Source: Phytophthora quininea
Taxonomy: Eukaryota > Oomycota > Peronosporomycetes > Peronosporales > Peronosporaceae
Reading direction: 5' to 3'
Assembly (NCBI GenBank): GCA_011947345.1
Contig: JAAVTG010001003.1
Location: forward strand, 248,001 to 312,000
Length of the DNA stretch: 64,000 nucleotides
In this document: positions 11,729-23,999 of the stretch, piece by piece
Position numbering within the stretch: position 1 is the first letter of the stretch
Layout: each line of letters opens with the position of its first letter
Notes under the pieces: generated by a model
Told to the model about the DNA's origin: nothing
What the model saw: only the letters and a program-made list of their open reading frames with translations
Databases searched by the model: none
Made by a program: the position numbers and the translations under genes

Positions 11729-12977
11729 ATGCCATTTACCGATTGGGTGGCGACCTTCATCAGCTATGAAGTCCCAAACCAAGACACACTCGCTGATCAA
11801 TAACGAAGCGTCTTGCGTGTGTGACCAAGACGGAATGCCTGACGAGATCTACCAAGACCACCTCAAGCACAAGATCTTTATCTTCTACGCGTTGCTGTAC
11901 CTCAATGGCTCGATGGGACAGCGTGCGCGCATGTACATCGGCTACGCAGGGTTCTTTGTCTTTCAATCCTCACGATGTTGCTTTGCGGCATCGAGCAGCC
12001 AAGCGAGAAGACAAACGTCATCTTGGTGCTTGTCTGTATCGGGGTCACTGGCATCTGCAACTCCCTTACCGAGTCAACATAGTACGCGCTTGCAGCACTT
12101 TTCCCCAATCCTAAGTTCTCGACCGCCGTCCAGATTGGCAACGGAGCTGCTGGCATTGTAAACGTCACGATTTTGACAGTTTTGAGACTGATCGTCGGTG
12201 GTACCAATAAAAATGAAGCTCGACTACGTTGTCATTCTATTTGTTCTTCGGATTGCTGTTGGTCATCGTGGCATCGGCCACTTTGTTGTACCATCATGTG
12301 CTGTCGCTCCCATGCGTCAAATTCGTTTTGGATCGTAATGACGCGATTGGGTGTGAAGATCAAGGGGCCTCCTCGCCATGGAAAGCTGTGTGTCAGCTTG
12401 GTAACGTCTTCAAACTCGTTTGGGTGCCTTTAGTTGCAGAGTTGTTCGCATTCTTCGTGTCCTTCGCCATTTACCCTGGCATTAGATGTGTTGCAGCTCG
12501 CAATCTATCAGAGCCTTACATGGAAGGCTATCACTCGGTCACAATTAACTGGTATTACTCGCCTGGGATTATTGGCGGCTTTCAATACGGAGATTTCTTC
12601 GGCCGATTGCTTACTATTCTCATTCTCCGGAAGAGCTTCAATATGAATTAGGTGCCGGTGCTCTCGATCTGTAGAGCTGCTTTCATTCCGTTACTGTCGA
12701 TGGCGCTGCTCCACTGTACGCGTTCGGCTACAGTGCCATGATCTCCATTCCGGACAACATCGTCTTGAGCCTGCTACTTGGCGTGACGAACGGATTGCTG
12801 ACGACCGTCATGATAAGTGAAATACCGATGATGCTGAGTGTTGCAGATCGTGAGTCGGGAGGCTCTTTAGCTGCCTTGTTCCTTCTTCTGGGGTGTCACG
12901 TTGGGGTCAACACTTGGATTCTTCGTGGACGAATACAACGTTTTCGGTATCTAGGCGGAATGAGTCATTACGGTTGA
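11729..12977 (+). pseudogene. Equilibrative nucleoside transporter (ENT/SLC29) pseudogene
   Basis: Membrane segments typical of ENT carriers are spread over several frames: NVILVLVCIGVTGICNS at about 12020, then FPNPKFSTAVQIGNGAAGI, FYLFFGLLLVIVASATLLYH at 12230, the SVTINWYYSP region near 12540, and IPDNIVLSLLLGVTNG at about 12750. Homology runs straight through an in-frame TAG at 12080-12082 and a second TAG at 12649-12651. At least three frame changes also occur. The start is not clear. In-frame stops inside conserved segments cannot be explained by base-loss error, so this is real decay. The protein would have imported nucleosides across the plasma membrane. Confidence 0.82.
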
Positions 12978-13082
12978 ACGTTTTCGTGTAAATGGTTACC
13001 ACTTCTGAGTTGCTCTTTTACGCTGCCACCAATGCGTTCCGAGACCGAGAATTCCAATTTGCAACGAAGATTTTGTTGAGTT

Positions 13083-14920
13083 TTATCTACTGCAGATTGT
13101 GCACTTTAACGCCCTCCTCTTCATCTTCTGCGAAACGTTTGGACTGTCCATTAAAATCGCCAGCACATTGTATTTCCCTCTTTGACGGCTTCGACAAACA
13201 CTGCGCGGGTTTGCGAACCACAGACGTGCTGTTTCTTCGGGCATAGGAATCTTGCAACATGAAATTGACCTCCTTTCGTCGCCTCCACGGAAGTACTGGC
13301 GCCAAATTCGAGAGAGATATGATGGTGGTGACGCAGCCACTCGACGATCGCACTCCGTGGTGCGTTGATGAAAAGCGTTCCAATCATCTCAGTGGAGACG
13401 CAGTCGCAACAGCCTGAGATCCGTACCATTTCGAAGAAAACTTGTTCAACGGCAAGATGTAGGGCCTTGTTGATAGTCTTGGATGGAATCTCCACGAAGC
13501 TGAGCAAAACTCAGATCATATCGGGGCCGTTTCGAAGAGCTGCACGTTTAAAAGCGAACATCATCTCGCCCTCATGGACAGAGTTGTACTCATGTAAAAC
13601 TTTGACAACTTTTGAGCATTCCCAACGGCGATGCCAAGATTTCCATTGACCTTGTAGATATTCGAATCATGCTGATGTCGTGGAGTTTCTCGCCAAAACA
13701 GGGCGTCTTTCGAAACGCTTCGTCAAGATGTTGGTCAGGAACGTTTAGCAAGGTGAGAATGCATACTAATCCGTCTTTGCTGCAAGCACAAAAGCCTTAA
13801 TAAACAGCGCGCGAGTTACGTGGCCCGTGTCGTAAAACACTTCCGTGATTCTATCATACCCAGTCCTCGACGCATCTTCAAAGGCTTCCTCAATCGATTT
13901 GGAGTCCAAAAGTTGATTCCCACAGAGGAACTCCAACGCGTCCGTGTATCCGCAACACGCGATCAGAATCAACATGCTATCGCCGTTGGTGCGCTCTACG
14001 AAGCAATGATACAACAGTAAGGCGGTCGCATCTTGCTGTTCAATTTCGGCTTGAGCAAAAGCGTCCACGTAATCCCATCGACATGCCTTCGACACAAGCA
14101 GAAATTCCACTACGTCCAAATGGCCGCCGTGAATTGCGCCGGACAAGGCTGCGTTGCATTCCGCCTTATGCCGGTATATCCACGCTTTGCACTTTAGGAC
14201 TTCACAAGCAATTCCACGATTTTCAGGTGACCACACGCTGCGGAGGCATTCAACACTTTCCAGGCCAGTTCTCGTTCGCTATCACAGTCCCAGTCGCGAG
14301 CAAAAGTGCTTGTACTGCTGCAATCTTGCCATCGACTGCCGCAGTGACCAATCTTCGAGTTCATCGAGGCATCGGTCCTGTCCAATAGCTCCGATACTTG
14401 ACCCAATTTTTACCTTGATAGTTGCCTCCTGCACTGGCATCAGCAATTTGTTGATGCCTTGAACGACGTGATTGAGACCGTCTTGGCTGTCTAATGGCAG
14501 ACACGTTCGCGCCAGTGTGTCACGAATGCGAGTAGGTCATCAGCGCACGTGATCCGCATCACTCAGCAGCACTTTGTTGAACGTTCTCGTACATTGACAA
14601 CGCAAGACTTTCTTGGTTGTTGGCACATTTTCGCAAGGCATAGAGCTGTCGTTGATAGTAGCTGGAATTTGTCATTTCGCAAAGCTAAAGATGAACGGAA
14701 GGACCGCTCGTGATGACGATGGAACTCTTGCTGACGTCCGAGATAAACTGATGCCTAAATTCCTGCCAAGTATCCGATATGGGCAACGACTCGAAATTAA
14801 TGACCGCATCCCGTCTGACACGATTAACAATCTACACTGTTTATTATCGCTTATGCCAAGCTTTGCTGCAACAACCAATTTCCTCTCGGTCGTCTCGCTC
14901 GACTTCAACTCGTCCACTTC
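13083..14920 (-). pseudogene. Ankyrin-type repeat protein, decayed copy A
   Basis: Minus-strand remnant of a family that recurs about ten times in this window. The N-terminus may begin with MDELKSSETTERK near 14917. The family signature follows at about 14520-14430 (CLPL..DGLNHVV, LLMPVQEATIK). Repeats then include HGGHLDVVEFLLVSKACRWDYVDAFAQA (broken here only by length) near 14130-14050, GYTDALEFLCGNQLLD, and VSTEMIGTLFINAPRSAIVEWL near 13390. At least four frame breaks and in-frame stops separate the pieces. Repeats are about 30-35 residues but lack the usual TPLH motif. Confidence 0.75.
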
Positions 14921-15038
14921 ACTGACAGGCCCACGGCTATTCGGTCATCACTACTCCATCCGTCATATTTTTTCGAATGACTCCTGCCATCTTAGAGTCT
15001 TTTGCAGCTTCAAGCGCCGCCACCAGCGTGCCTTGACA

Positions 15039-16606
15039 TCAAGTCTTGTCCGAAATGAAATTCTTTGTTGACCTTCGTCCACTGCGGACTGCGCACATTA
15101 ACGCCTTGCACTTCATCTTCCGCGATATGTACGGACTGTCTATCAAAATCGCCGCCGCATCATATTTCTCCACTTTGACGAATTCTACAAACATTTCTCG
15201 GATCTGTGAGGCAGAGATAAGTTGCCTGGGGGACAAAAATTCGCAACAGGAATGCAGCCACCTTGCGTCGCCAACACGAAAGCGGTATCCGTGACTTCTG
15301 GCGAAATATGACGGTGCGTATATATCCACTTGACGGTCTCCATCGAGCCTCCGCGCTGCGTTGACGAAAAGCTTGGCAATCGCCTCACTGGAGACGCAGT
15401 CGCGACAACCCAAAACACGCACAATTTCGACGGAATCATGAGCTGCCGCAATTGATAGGGCATTAAGGATAGCGCTGGGTGAAGTTTGCACGACGCTGAG
15501 CAAAGTGCTTATCACCTTGAGATCATTTCGAAGAGCTGTATCTTTAAACGCGAACTCCAACTCTTCTGCTCGGACAGAGTTGTGCTCGTGTGAAACTTTG
15601 ACGACATTTTCGTATTTCACATGGCGCCGTCATGTTTTCCATCCGCCTCGTAATACAGCTCGCAACACCGTATTGACAGCTTCTGGTAAGATCCGTCCCG
15701 TTTCAACGAGAAACACGACCATGCCAGCGCTCTTTGTCTTTCGGAATGCTTTGTCGAGGTCGTGCTGCCGAACATTCTGCTTCTCATACACCAAGGTGGC
15801 AATATTGACCATTTCATCGTCTGCTGCCTGAATGAAAGCCTTGCCAACGAATTCCACCGACACGAGCCCGGTATCGATCAAGAACACCACCGCGTTCAAA
15901 CAGCGTCTATGTGCGATGGGAACCAACAAACAACCGTGTTCGCCATTGATTCTCTCCGAGTATCCTACGTACTGTTGAAACAAGAAGGTGGTGATTGCGT
16001 CTTGCTAGTCAGTCACTGCTTGGGCGACAGCTTCAACGTAATCCTAGCTATACTCCTTCGGAGCTAGCAGAAATTGCACTACGTCCAAATGTCCCTCGCG
16101 AATTGCGCTAGATAGGACTTTCTTGTGTTCTGCCATGCACCAAGACATCCAAAGTTATGTTGTAGGACACACCACACGAATTTCACAATGTTCAGGTGTC
16201 CGCCCCCTGCGGAGGCATCTAGCACTTTCCACGCCATTTCTACGTCGGTTGTAGAGTGTGTTCCACGAGAGAAACAAGCCAAAAGAACTGTCACAGCGTC
16301 GAGGTGACCGCAGGACGCTGCAGTGGTAGCCACCTTTATCTTCGTAGCTGCCGAGATACCTGACTTGTTCATAAGTTCTCGGAGTCGCACCAGTTGGCCT
16401 GTCTTGATAGCAACTTCCCATACCGGCATCAGCAATTCACTGACTGCATGAACGATGTGATCCAATCCGTCTCGGATGGCCAAAGGCAGACACATTCGCG
16501 CCAGTTTGTCTCGAAGGGGAATTACTGTTCCCATTGCTGTTCCGTGCGAGGGCGGTATGTTGCAATACTTGCGATTGGATAGTTTAGTTGTCGTCTGGTC
16601 AATCAA
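15039..16606 (-). pseudogene. Ankyrin-type repeat protein, decayed copy B
   Basis: Same family and strand as copy A. The N-terminal signature (CLPLAIRDGLDHIVHAV, LLMPVWEVAIK) lies near 16500-16410. It is followed by ATTAASCGHLDAVTVLLACF and VEMAWKVLDASAGGGHLNIVKF. Later repeats are in other frames: AVVFLIDTGLVSVEFVGKAF near 15890 and VVQTSPSAILNALSIAAAHD near 15480, with an ARSHGYRF block and KMKCKALMCAVRSG near the end. Several frameshifts and stops are present. Order of repeats is collinear with copies A and E, so the gene was once full length (about 550 residues). Confidence 0.75.
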
Positions 16607-16639
16607 TCACTGGCAGACGGTTGCGACTACGCCTTCAGT

Positions 16640-17118
16640 AAGACGGTTGAAAAGATAATCATCATGGCGGCACGGAGTGGCTCGATCGAAATCGTCGAGA
16701 GTTTATTCCACCACCGTCTCTCTCCAGAAACCGTCACCAGGGCTTCCGTGGCGGCAACGAAAGGTGAACATCTACCTATTGCAAAGCTCCTGTACTCGAA
16801 ACAGCAGACCTCGGTTCGTTAATGCTATCAACGAGGAGAGGTATAACATGGTGGCACTTTTAATGGACAGTTCCCACGTGTCAGTAAAGATGAAGGAGGA
16901 GGCGTTAATTCGCACAGTCCTCAATGGACGACGTTCAGCGAAGAAATTCATTGCAAACTGCAATTTTGGTCACGCAACACATTGGTGGCAGCGCTGGAAT
17001 CAGCAAAAACACCAAACTGACGGGGATAATTCGCGAAAAGTTAAAACACATGCAGAAGCGGTAAAAAAAAGGAATGCGTGCTTTCACCATTCTCAATTGC
17101 AAAAATTGACAACGAGTT
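16640..17118 (+). pseudogene. Ankyrin-type copy C, C-terminal fragment
   Basis: A plus-strand fragment lying head-to-head with the 5' end of copy B. It shows AARSGSIEIVESLFHHRLSP, ATKGEHLPIAKLLYSKQQTS and the family's C-terminal end VSVKMKEEALIRTVLNGRRS. The N-terminal signature and early repeats are missing. One frame change occurs near 16815. It looks like a truncated duplicate rather than a short functional gene. Confidence 0.65.
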
Positions 17119-17900
17119 AGCACCCGAGTGCTGTGCCCTTGTTTTTTCAACATGAACCAATTGTTCCAGAGAATCTCAACAGAAACTGTTGAATCCGCGA
17201 CGGCACTTATAAACTCGCCGCTCATGCTTAGGTCATTCGCCAGCACGACCCACAATTCAAAGACCAGGAATAATCGTCGAGAAACCGAATGAAATCATTA
17301 GACGCCATAAAACTTCACTACCAACTCTTCCTTTCTAGCCATAGTAGCAGCATGCAAGGCCTTCGTAATTTCGTGAGCAGGAACGTGTTTTGCCCTGTAC
17401 AAGGTCTTGATCAACTCATTGTCTCCACGGCGTATGCTATCGCCTCAAAACGCCGCACCACAGTTCAAAAACCTAATTGATTATGTCCCCAGAAATGTGA
17501 CGCGTTTGAAGCAGTGCGGTAATGACGCCGAATCTTGTCGCGGTAACTAAAGCTTCATACAATGGCACATATATTCGACAATCCACAAATTGTCGTTAGC
17601 TGCCCCAGCCTGAAAAGCCTAAATGATTAAATCCGAATTGCAGTCCTTCAGGCTCTTGAGCGTATCTTCGCCGCACCAAACAAACGACGAACGTATGGGC
17701 TTGTATATCATTCTCGGAAGAGTTGGCGAAATAAGCAGAGCAATCTCGTCTTGGTGCGATTCCCATATCCCAAAAAAGAGTCCGAGAAGACAGCATATCC
17801 TTAAACACTAGAGCATGGCCCCCAGCAAAAGCTTTAATCAGCTGATCACCCACCAAAGAAGCCGATAACATGTCCCTGCCGTGAAGCCGTGCCATCACAA
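17119..17900 (-). pseudogene. Ankyrin-type copy D, divergent fragments
   Basis: Minus-strand pieces of a more divergent relative: DNELIKTLYRAKHVPAHEIT followed by ALHAATMARKEELVVKFYGV (17420-17300), LANDLSMSGEFISAVADSTV near 17240, and DQLIKAFAGGHALVFKDML near 17850. Pieces sit in different frames with stops between. The spacing of small helix pairs matches the family, but sequence identity is low, so the assignment is tentative. Confidence 0.45.
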
Positions 17901-18331
17901 AGACTTTTGCATCTTACAGCACAAAGAGAAAGCAAACACTGCCTGCGAGAGCGTCATCGTGATAAATGAATTCGCTGTTTCTCGTTGCCGTACGAGATAG
18001 CCAACGATCATACTTCAAAACAGTTGAAATCCACCAACTCGTTCATCACGCCAGTAGCCTAGGTTGATACAACTGGCTCACGTTCATATCTCCCAGCGAG
18101 GGTCGACCCAAAATTCCCATGCCAAGTCCACAGCGACAGCGGGCCCGGAAGCGAAGCGAACACGTAGACAAATAACTCACCACCAGCGTTTGCTTGTTCT
18201 GCACCGCCAGGTACTCCACCACCACCATATTGGTCAGCCTCATTCCGTCGGCAACTTGAATATAATCGGTTCTGTATACAATTTACGATATAATACTTTT
18301 CTTTTGACCTTGTTTAATCTCTTTTTGCCCC
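17901..18331. other. Upstream region of the HSF-like gene
   Basis: No coding domain is seen. The AT-rich segment 18240-18330 directly precedes the ATG at 18332 and is the likely 5' leader/promoter. Confidence 0.4.
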
Positions 18332-19588
18332 ATGGCGGTGGGCATCCCCACCGGCTTCGTGCGCAAGCTCTACCGCATCCTGGACCACGAGAACGCGGCC
18401 ATCATCTCCTGGGATGCCGACGGTCGCTCCTTCTCAGTGCACGACAGTGCAGCGCTGGACGAGCAGATCCTGCCGCGCTACTTCCGGGGTCGGCTCAGCG
18501 CCTTCCGCCAGCAGCTGATGGACCATGGCTTCACTCGACGCGACTGCGAGGAGACGGAGGACCGAGAGGAGTATTTCCACCCGAGCTTCCGTCGCGGGTG
18601 TCCGCAGGAGCTCAACAAGATCGAGCGCAAGCCCAAGCAAGCGGCAAAAGGTCGCAAAAAGACTGCACCCAAACCGGACGAGCGTTTGTCGCTCACAGTG
18701 AAGCTCCATGTGCCTCCACTGGAGAGAAATAACAAAAGAAATAGGGACCAGGAACCTCAAGAACCGCCAAAGAAGAAGCCCAAGAACCCACTCTTCACGA
18801 ACGACCCAGAGTCCTCATTGTCTCTGGCAACATTTGTGGAAGGTAGTGGACTGTTGCCAGCGAGTTCGGACCTACCCGATCCAATTAGCTACTTGAGCAA
18901 AGCGGGAACGACTGCAAGTTTAGCACAGAGCAATGCTATTGCAGCGGAGAATGCTGGGACTACACCGCCAATGTTCTCGGACGATATGGTCAGGTCGGCC
19001 ATGTTCTTCCTCATGTCGACGTCCTGCACGGGCGTTGACAGTAATCCCGCGACGACAAGTAGTGGCCCTACTACTGCTGCCGTGTCTGTTACTACAGCGC
19101 CGTCAGCGCTAACGGCAGCCACGACGTCAACGTCCGCATTCTTGTCGTCGTTGCTGGCTTCGTCTGCTACGGGAGGGACTGAGGTCACTGCGCTACCTCA
19201 GAAAAGCAATCCTCTATTTAATGACCAAGCAACAGACGGCGAAGACAGCATTTGGAGCTTGCTGGTGGCCTCGTCCGTAGACCACGTACGGAATGCCATC
19301 GACACGGTGGTGTCTCCGCAGGAGAAACTTCGACTGATTATGGAGGAGCGAGAAAAGCTGGAGGAGCAGAGGAAGAAAGTCGGCGCCCCCGCAGGACCAC
19401 TCATGCCGAAGACGAGGATACCCATCCCAAATGCGCCGACCGAGTCCTCGAAACAACAGAACCCACTATTCGCCACAGATACCAACGCTAGTGCTCTGCA
19501 AGATAAGCCGGCAGAAGACGATCTGTGGAGGCTGCTCATGTCGTCGTCGATCGATTCGTTCCGGCGGATAGCAGATAAGGAGCTGTGA
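18332..19588 (+). CDS. Heat shock factor-type DNA-binding transcription factor
   Basis: An intact 418-residue frame starting at ATG 18332. Residues 1-95 form an HSF-type winged helix (GFVRKLYRILDH, IISWDADGRSFSVHD, ILPRYFRGRLSAFRQQL, EEYFHPSFRRG). A basic tract near residues 125-150 (KRNRDQEP, PKKKPK) is a likely NLS. The rest is Ser/Thr/Ala-rich with a motif used two to three times: NPLF followed by D/E-x-D-x-W-x-LL-x-x-SS-x-D-x-x-R (residues about 290-320 and 370-410; NPLF alone at about 150). A short helical coiled segment (KLRLIMEEREKLEEQRKK) lies between. Expected to bind nGAAn-type sites in the nucleus; targets are not known from sequence. Confidence 0.93.
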   Translation: MAVGIPTGFVRKLYRILDHENAAIISWDADGRSFSVHDSAALDEQILPRYFRGRLSAFRQQLMDHGFTRRDCEETEDREEYFHPSFRRGCPQELNKIERKPKQAAKGRKKTAPKPDERLSLTVKLHVPPLERNNKRNRDQEPQEPPKKKPKNPLFTNDPESSLSLATFVEGSGLLPASSDLPDPISYLSKAGTTASLAQSNAIAAENAGTTPPMFSDDMVRSAMFFLMSTSCTGVDSNPATTSSGPTTAAVSVTTAPSALTAATTSTSAFLSSLLASSATGGTEVTALPQKSNPLFNDQATDGEDSIWSLLVASSVDHVRNAIDTVVSPQEKLRLIMEEREKLEEQRKKVGAPAGPLMPKTRIPIPNAPTESSKQQNPLFATDTNASALQDKPAEDDLWRLLMSSSIDSFRRIADKEL

Positions 19589-19710
19589 GTCGGTGGCAGT
19601 GCTACAATAAACTGCCGTCGCTCGGATGAAGTCGTGTCCGGACCATTTCTTCTAGCAATAAATGTGGACAACAGCATGGGCCATACGTATATTTGCGAGC
19701 CTTTCAGTCT

Positions 19711-22700
19711 CTACAGCTTATGCGACCGGAAGGTGGTGTCGCCCATTTTGAACTTGAACTTCTTGCCACGGAACTGCTCGAGCGCGGGGTCGGCCGGGTT
19801 GTTGGTTGCGGACGAGAAGCCACGCTTGCGGTCGTCGTCGCTCTTCCGGCCTAGTCCTGCGTCGGCCCCACCAGGGTTGCCTCGGCCGTTGAGCATCATG
19901 CGGTTCCTGCTCTCCTCCATCATCTGCCGAAGACTCTCGTAGCCGCCAGCCCAGTTCGCTGGCTTGTCCTGCACAATGTGCGCCACTGAGATGGGGGTTG
20001 TCTCTCCCCACAACTTCCTATACAGCACGATCAGTGCAACTCGCAGTCGCTGGTCCATGCCAGCAGAACTGTTCATTAGATCCCAGAACGCTTCGACGAT
20101 CCGCTTGGCAGAGCTGCTGTCGTCACGAAGCTTACTCAGATCAGGGCGGTCAAAGATCGAGAGGATCTTGTCCTTCTCGGGACTCTTTAGAACAAACGAC
20201 GTCGGCTCCATCATCTCGATATGCGTCATGACTGCCAGCGTGTAGCTGTGGTCCCAAGTGGCAAGAACTTCCGTTCCGACTCCCGCAGGAAGCCACGGAA
20301 GCAGTTGAGGCAGGCCTGGATGGTGAACAAGCGAATGGCTGGCGACTGCTCCACCTTCAGCAGTTCGCAAACCCACAGTAGCCCTGCAGTTGGGCCGTAG
20401 GTGGTCGCTAAGAGAGAACTATTACCCCTCGAGAGCTCGAGCGGCTGCTAAGTTTTGGCTGCGTCGTTGCGCCTACTGAATAGCTCAGTCCCATAGAAGA
20501 CGACGAGCCATCGGTAGATGTTGGTCCGTTGGGGTCTTCGGCAAAGTAGAGCCGGATAATGCTCTCGATAGCAGCCTTCCGTACAACGTTTGAATGTTTC
20601 GGGAAGCAAACGAATAGAAGTTGACCTGCTTCTCCTCGCAGCGGCCAGCGAGGATCAGATTGCACAACGCTTCGAGACAGCACACGGTGATGGTCTTGTT
20701 GTAGCTCGGTTGCACCTGATCATAGTGCAGATAGCGCAGAATCTCACGCACCACAACTGTGTCCGTTTCTTCGGATCGTCTATCGACCTTCAAGACCGAG
20801 AGCGACAGCACGAGGTTGCCGATGTAGTAGCAGTCGTCTGCCACTTGCGATTGGTCGTCCATCTCGACGTAATTCTTCGAGTTGTCGTTCTCCGTCAGCA
20901 GCTGAAGCAGGAAGGCCTCGATCTCGGCTGGCGACTTGCCATTTTGCGCATGGATCATGGCCAACGCCTTGGGGATACTCTTTTGATTTCGTACTCGCCC
21001 GCAGCGTAATCCTGCACTTGGATCTGTTTGCTAGAGATGGAAGCTTGCTGGGCTCCCAAGGCTTCTAGAATGACCTTACCACCTGAAGGCAAAAAGTAAT
21101 TCGGCAATGGCATATCTGTAGCACGGTCGAAGAAGTGCTCTTTGAAGATGCGGACGAGGTTGTGCATCCCCTTCCAGATCGGAAGCTGCGTGTTGGCATT
21201 GGTCAGTGGCGCGTGGATCGACTGCCAGATCCCAAGCGACTGAGCTGCTTCGGCACGCAGACGCCGAGAGTGGGTTGTAAGTCCGCTCATGCATTCTGTA
21301 AGCACTCGACACGACATGACGTTGGGCTTCTCATGCGGCCGATGGAAAAGGGCGAGTGCGCGCGCTGCATGTACACGAGAGCCTACTTTCTTGTCGGACA
21401 AAAGCTGCTCCATCCAGTTGAAATCTGGCTGATGCATGACGACGTGCCGCAGCCATGCACTCCCTGTGTCAAGTTTCACCCAGAACACTGGTGTGTCGTT
21501 TAAACCCATACCAGGCCCACCAACAGACACCGAGTCATCCGGGTCTGCGAGTCCTTGACGTTTTCGACGTTTCTTTCGGACTTTCGAGTGGCAAGGGAAG
21601 TCAAACTTGTGGCGTTTGTGCTCAATACGCTTCTGATACGTGTACTCGCTCGTGTCCTCGACAATGGTGATGGTGATTGGACCAGTGTACAGCTTTCCTC
21701 CGGGAGGAATCTCTTGCTGAAGCACAACTTCGGCTTGCGTCTGTTTGCGGTTGTACCAGTAACCTACGGTGAAGAAAGGCATCCCTGCCTCGATGATCCA
21801 CGTGCTTAAAAATGCCTTTGTCAGATCTTGACCTGACGCCCCTGCGATCCCTTTCACTGTTTTGAGAAAGTATAACGTCGTCAGAGGCTCGGCTGGGCCT
21901 GCGCCCCCGTCGGTTTAGATGCGTTATCACCTCCAGCTTCTCCGTTCTCTTCCTCATTGTTCTTTTTATCTTCATGGCTCGTTTTACCTGCGTCGTCTTC
22001 CTTAGTGGCTCCTTCTCCATTAGTAGTTGACGCAGCGTCCGATCCGGTATTTGCTGCATTAGCTGTGGCGGCGCCACCACCACTACCAGAAACAATCCGC
22101 TGGATAGCAATACTTAAATGCTTCGGACTTACCCGCTGCTCGACCATGTGCAGAATGAGTGGTGCTTTCACCTCCAGGAAGGGCAGCATGGAGGGATCGT
22201 ACTCTGCATAGACTTCCACTTCGGACGACAGCACTGCTGGACACTGAGGCTCCGTGGTAAGCTCCATTGTAGTCAGCGCATCCATCGCCAACTGAATGCG
22301 GTAGCCGTATTCTTCCTCTCCGTATACTGACCGCACATATGTGTTCACTAAATGTCCGATAATACCAATCAATACCCACGCATCTTTCGTTGATTGAATC
22401 CCAACAGCGCCTCCGATCCAGCTCCCTACGAGCGCCTTCACTTGGGCTAGATGCGACGGCAGTTCGCGATCAATAATGCGAGGGCCATGCACGAGATTCT
22501 GATCCAAGATGGCTGCTCCTGCAAGGTATTGTAGTTGTTCTGGTGGATCCTCCACGAATACTTGCTGGTACGTCTTGAACGGATACGAAGACCCCAACGT
22601 ACGCTCAAAGTACGTCATGACGGAAGACAGTCGAGACGTGCAGTGCACCAGGTCTTCAAAGCACTCTGGCAGTGCAAAGTGCGTCATTCGTGGCATCTCC

Positions 22701-23550
22701 GGGGGCACGTAGAGTCTGAACGGCCCGACCGCGAACCCCACGGACGAGCAGTTGATCTTGGTGTTAACTACGTATCGAAAGGTTCTCCATTGCACTCCGT
22801 CTGCATCGCTCTCGGGGTTTAGCACTTGTTGCACCATTTGTCCACTACAGACTGCTACACACCAGTCGGGGACTGTAATCTCCATCCTAAAAGAGCAAGT
22901 ATCTCTCAGAGTATCTCTACACGGCATCCAAGTGCGTGCGCCGTCACAAAGACCGCCAAAAGGTCCACAATAAGTGTACATGTGAGGAGATCTCTTTGGC
23001 TGGTACTGCTCGTCTGGTAGGAGGAACCTCATGCCTCCTTTCGGGTCGTCGATCTCGTACTCGACTCGTACCACGAATGGCTTGAAGCCTGTGGAGCTTT
23101 GAGGCAGTTTGTCGACGTCCCACTTGTCCAACACCAGTCTTTGCTCTGTAGAGAGCTCTGTCTCGTCCTCTTCACCGTCCTGAGCCTGCTGAGCATCCTG
23201 TTTGTCTGCATCGTCCTCTTCTTCCTCTTGGAATTCCATTTCCCGAGGGATCTGCACGACCAGCTCGCCCTCTTTGGACGCCACGATGGCGCCTCGATAG
23301 AAGAGGTCAAATGTAGCCAAGTCTCGGTAGCTCTCGTCCACGATCTCGCCCAGGAAGTCCAGTTGCTCGAACACCGAAGAGACGCCCCTACCTGCACGCT
23401 CTTGACCTTGAGCTGGCGCGCGTGGAGACGCAGCATGCGCAGCCCCGAGGCCTTGGGGGCCAGCACCACCTCCGCCACGCCAGACACGTGCTTGCGCATC
23501 ACGTCCACCTCCAGCGCCACGCGCTGCTGCAGATACTCAAAGTCGTTCAT
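19711..23550 (-). CDS. TAF2: TFIID subunit TAF2 (M1 aminopeptidase-like)
   Basis: Starts at ATG 23550 (MNDFEYLQQRVALEV) and ends at 19711. The N-terminal half has the M1 aminopeptidase fold but no HExxH zinc site; the equivalent segment reads SHLAQVKALVGSWIGG, as expected for TAF2. An acidic loop (EFQEEEEDD) and a low-complexity Asn/Gly insert (about 21900-22080) are lineage additions. The second half has the TAF2 hallmarks FDFPCHSKVRKKRRKR, VFWVKLD and WMEQLLSDKKVGSRVHAARAL, then HEAT-like helices. The frame is broken about six times, each consistent with one lost base (near 23385, 21905, 20975, 20605, 20420, 20270). TAF2 contacts initiator DNA in TFIID, so a non-functional copy is unlikely. 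About 1,270 residues when restored. Confidence 0.93.
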
Positions 23551-23587
23551 TTGGCCCGACCTTCCCAATTGACTTGCGCCCCACTCG

Positions 23588-23602
23588 GCAAAAACGAAAG
23601 TG
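23588..23602 (-). promoter_or_regulatory. Possible initiator-like element of TAF2
   Basis: Read on the minus strand, GTCACTTTCGTTTTT lies about 40 nt before the TAF2 ATG. It partly matches the oomycete initiator (TCA, pyrimidines, T-rich end). Position is right; sequence match is incomplete. Confidence 0.25.
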
Positions 23603-23999
23603 ACAGAAAAGGGCTCTGGAGGATTTTCAAGGAAGGATAGAAGCTACAAATCAAAGCTAAAACATAAGACGACAACCGTAACAAGTCTGTAGTGCTGCTT
23701 TCGCTGCTGCAACGAAGACCTTCACGACCTTCACGACGTTCCTCCTAACCGCAGCCCGTAAGGCGGCGTCGAAGCCTTATTGCGCAAAACATTCATCATA
23801 TCGGGTCACCCAGCACACCCACAGACTGGACAGCGTCAACCTACGGCGAAGGCGTCAAGTTTTGCTGGTTGTTTTCCAAGTGAGCTGTTCTCCAAGAGCT
23901 GGCATTTTGACATTTCATTAGAGGACAATGACTTGCACTACTCGCAAGATGACAATCGACATGCTTGGGACCTGCCCGCCGAAACCAGCTTGCACCACC
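23603..23999. other. Intergenic region
   Basis: Between TAF2 and the next ankyrin-family debris. The repeated ACCTTCACGAC near 23710-23735 is a small local duplication. No gene is supported. Confidence 0.4.
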
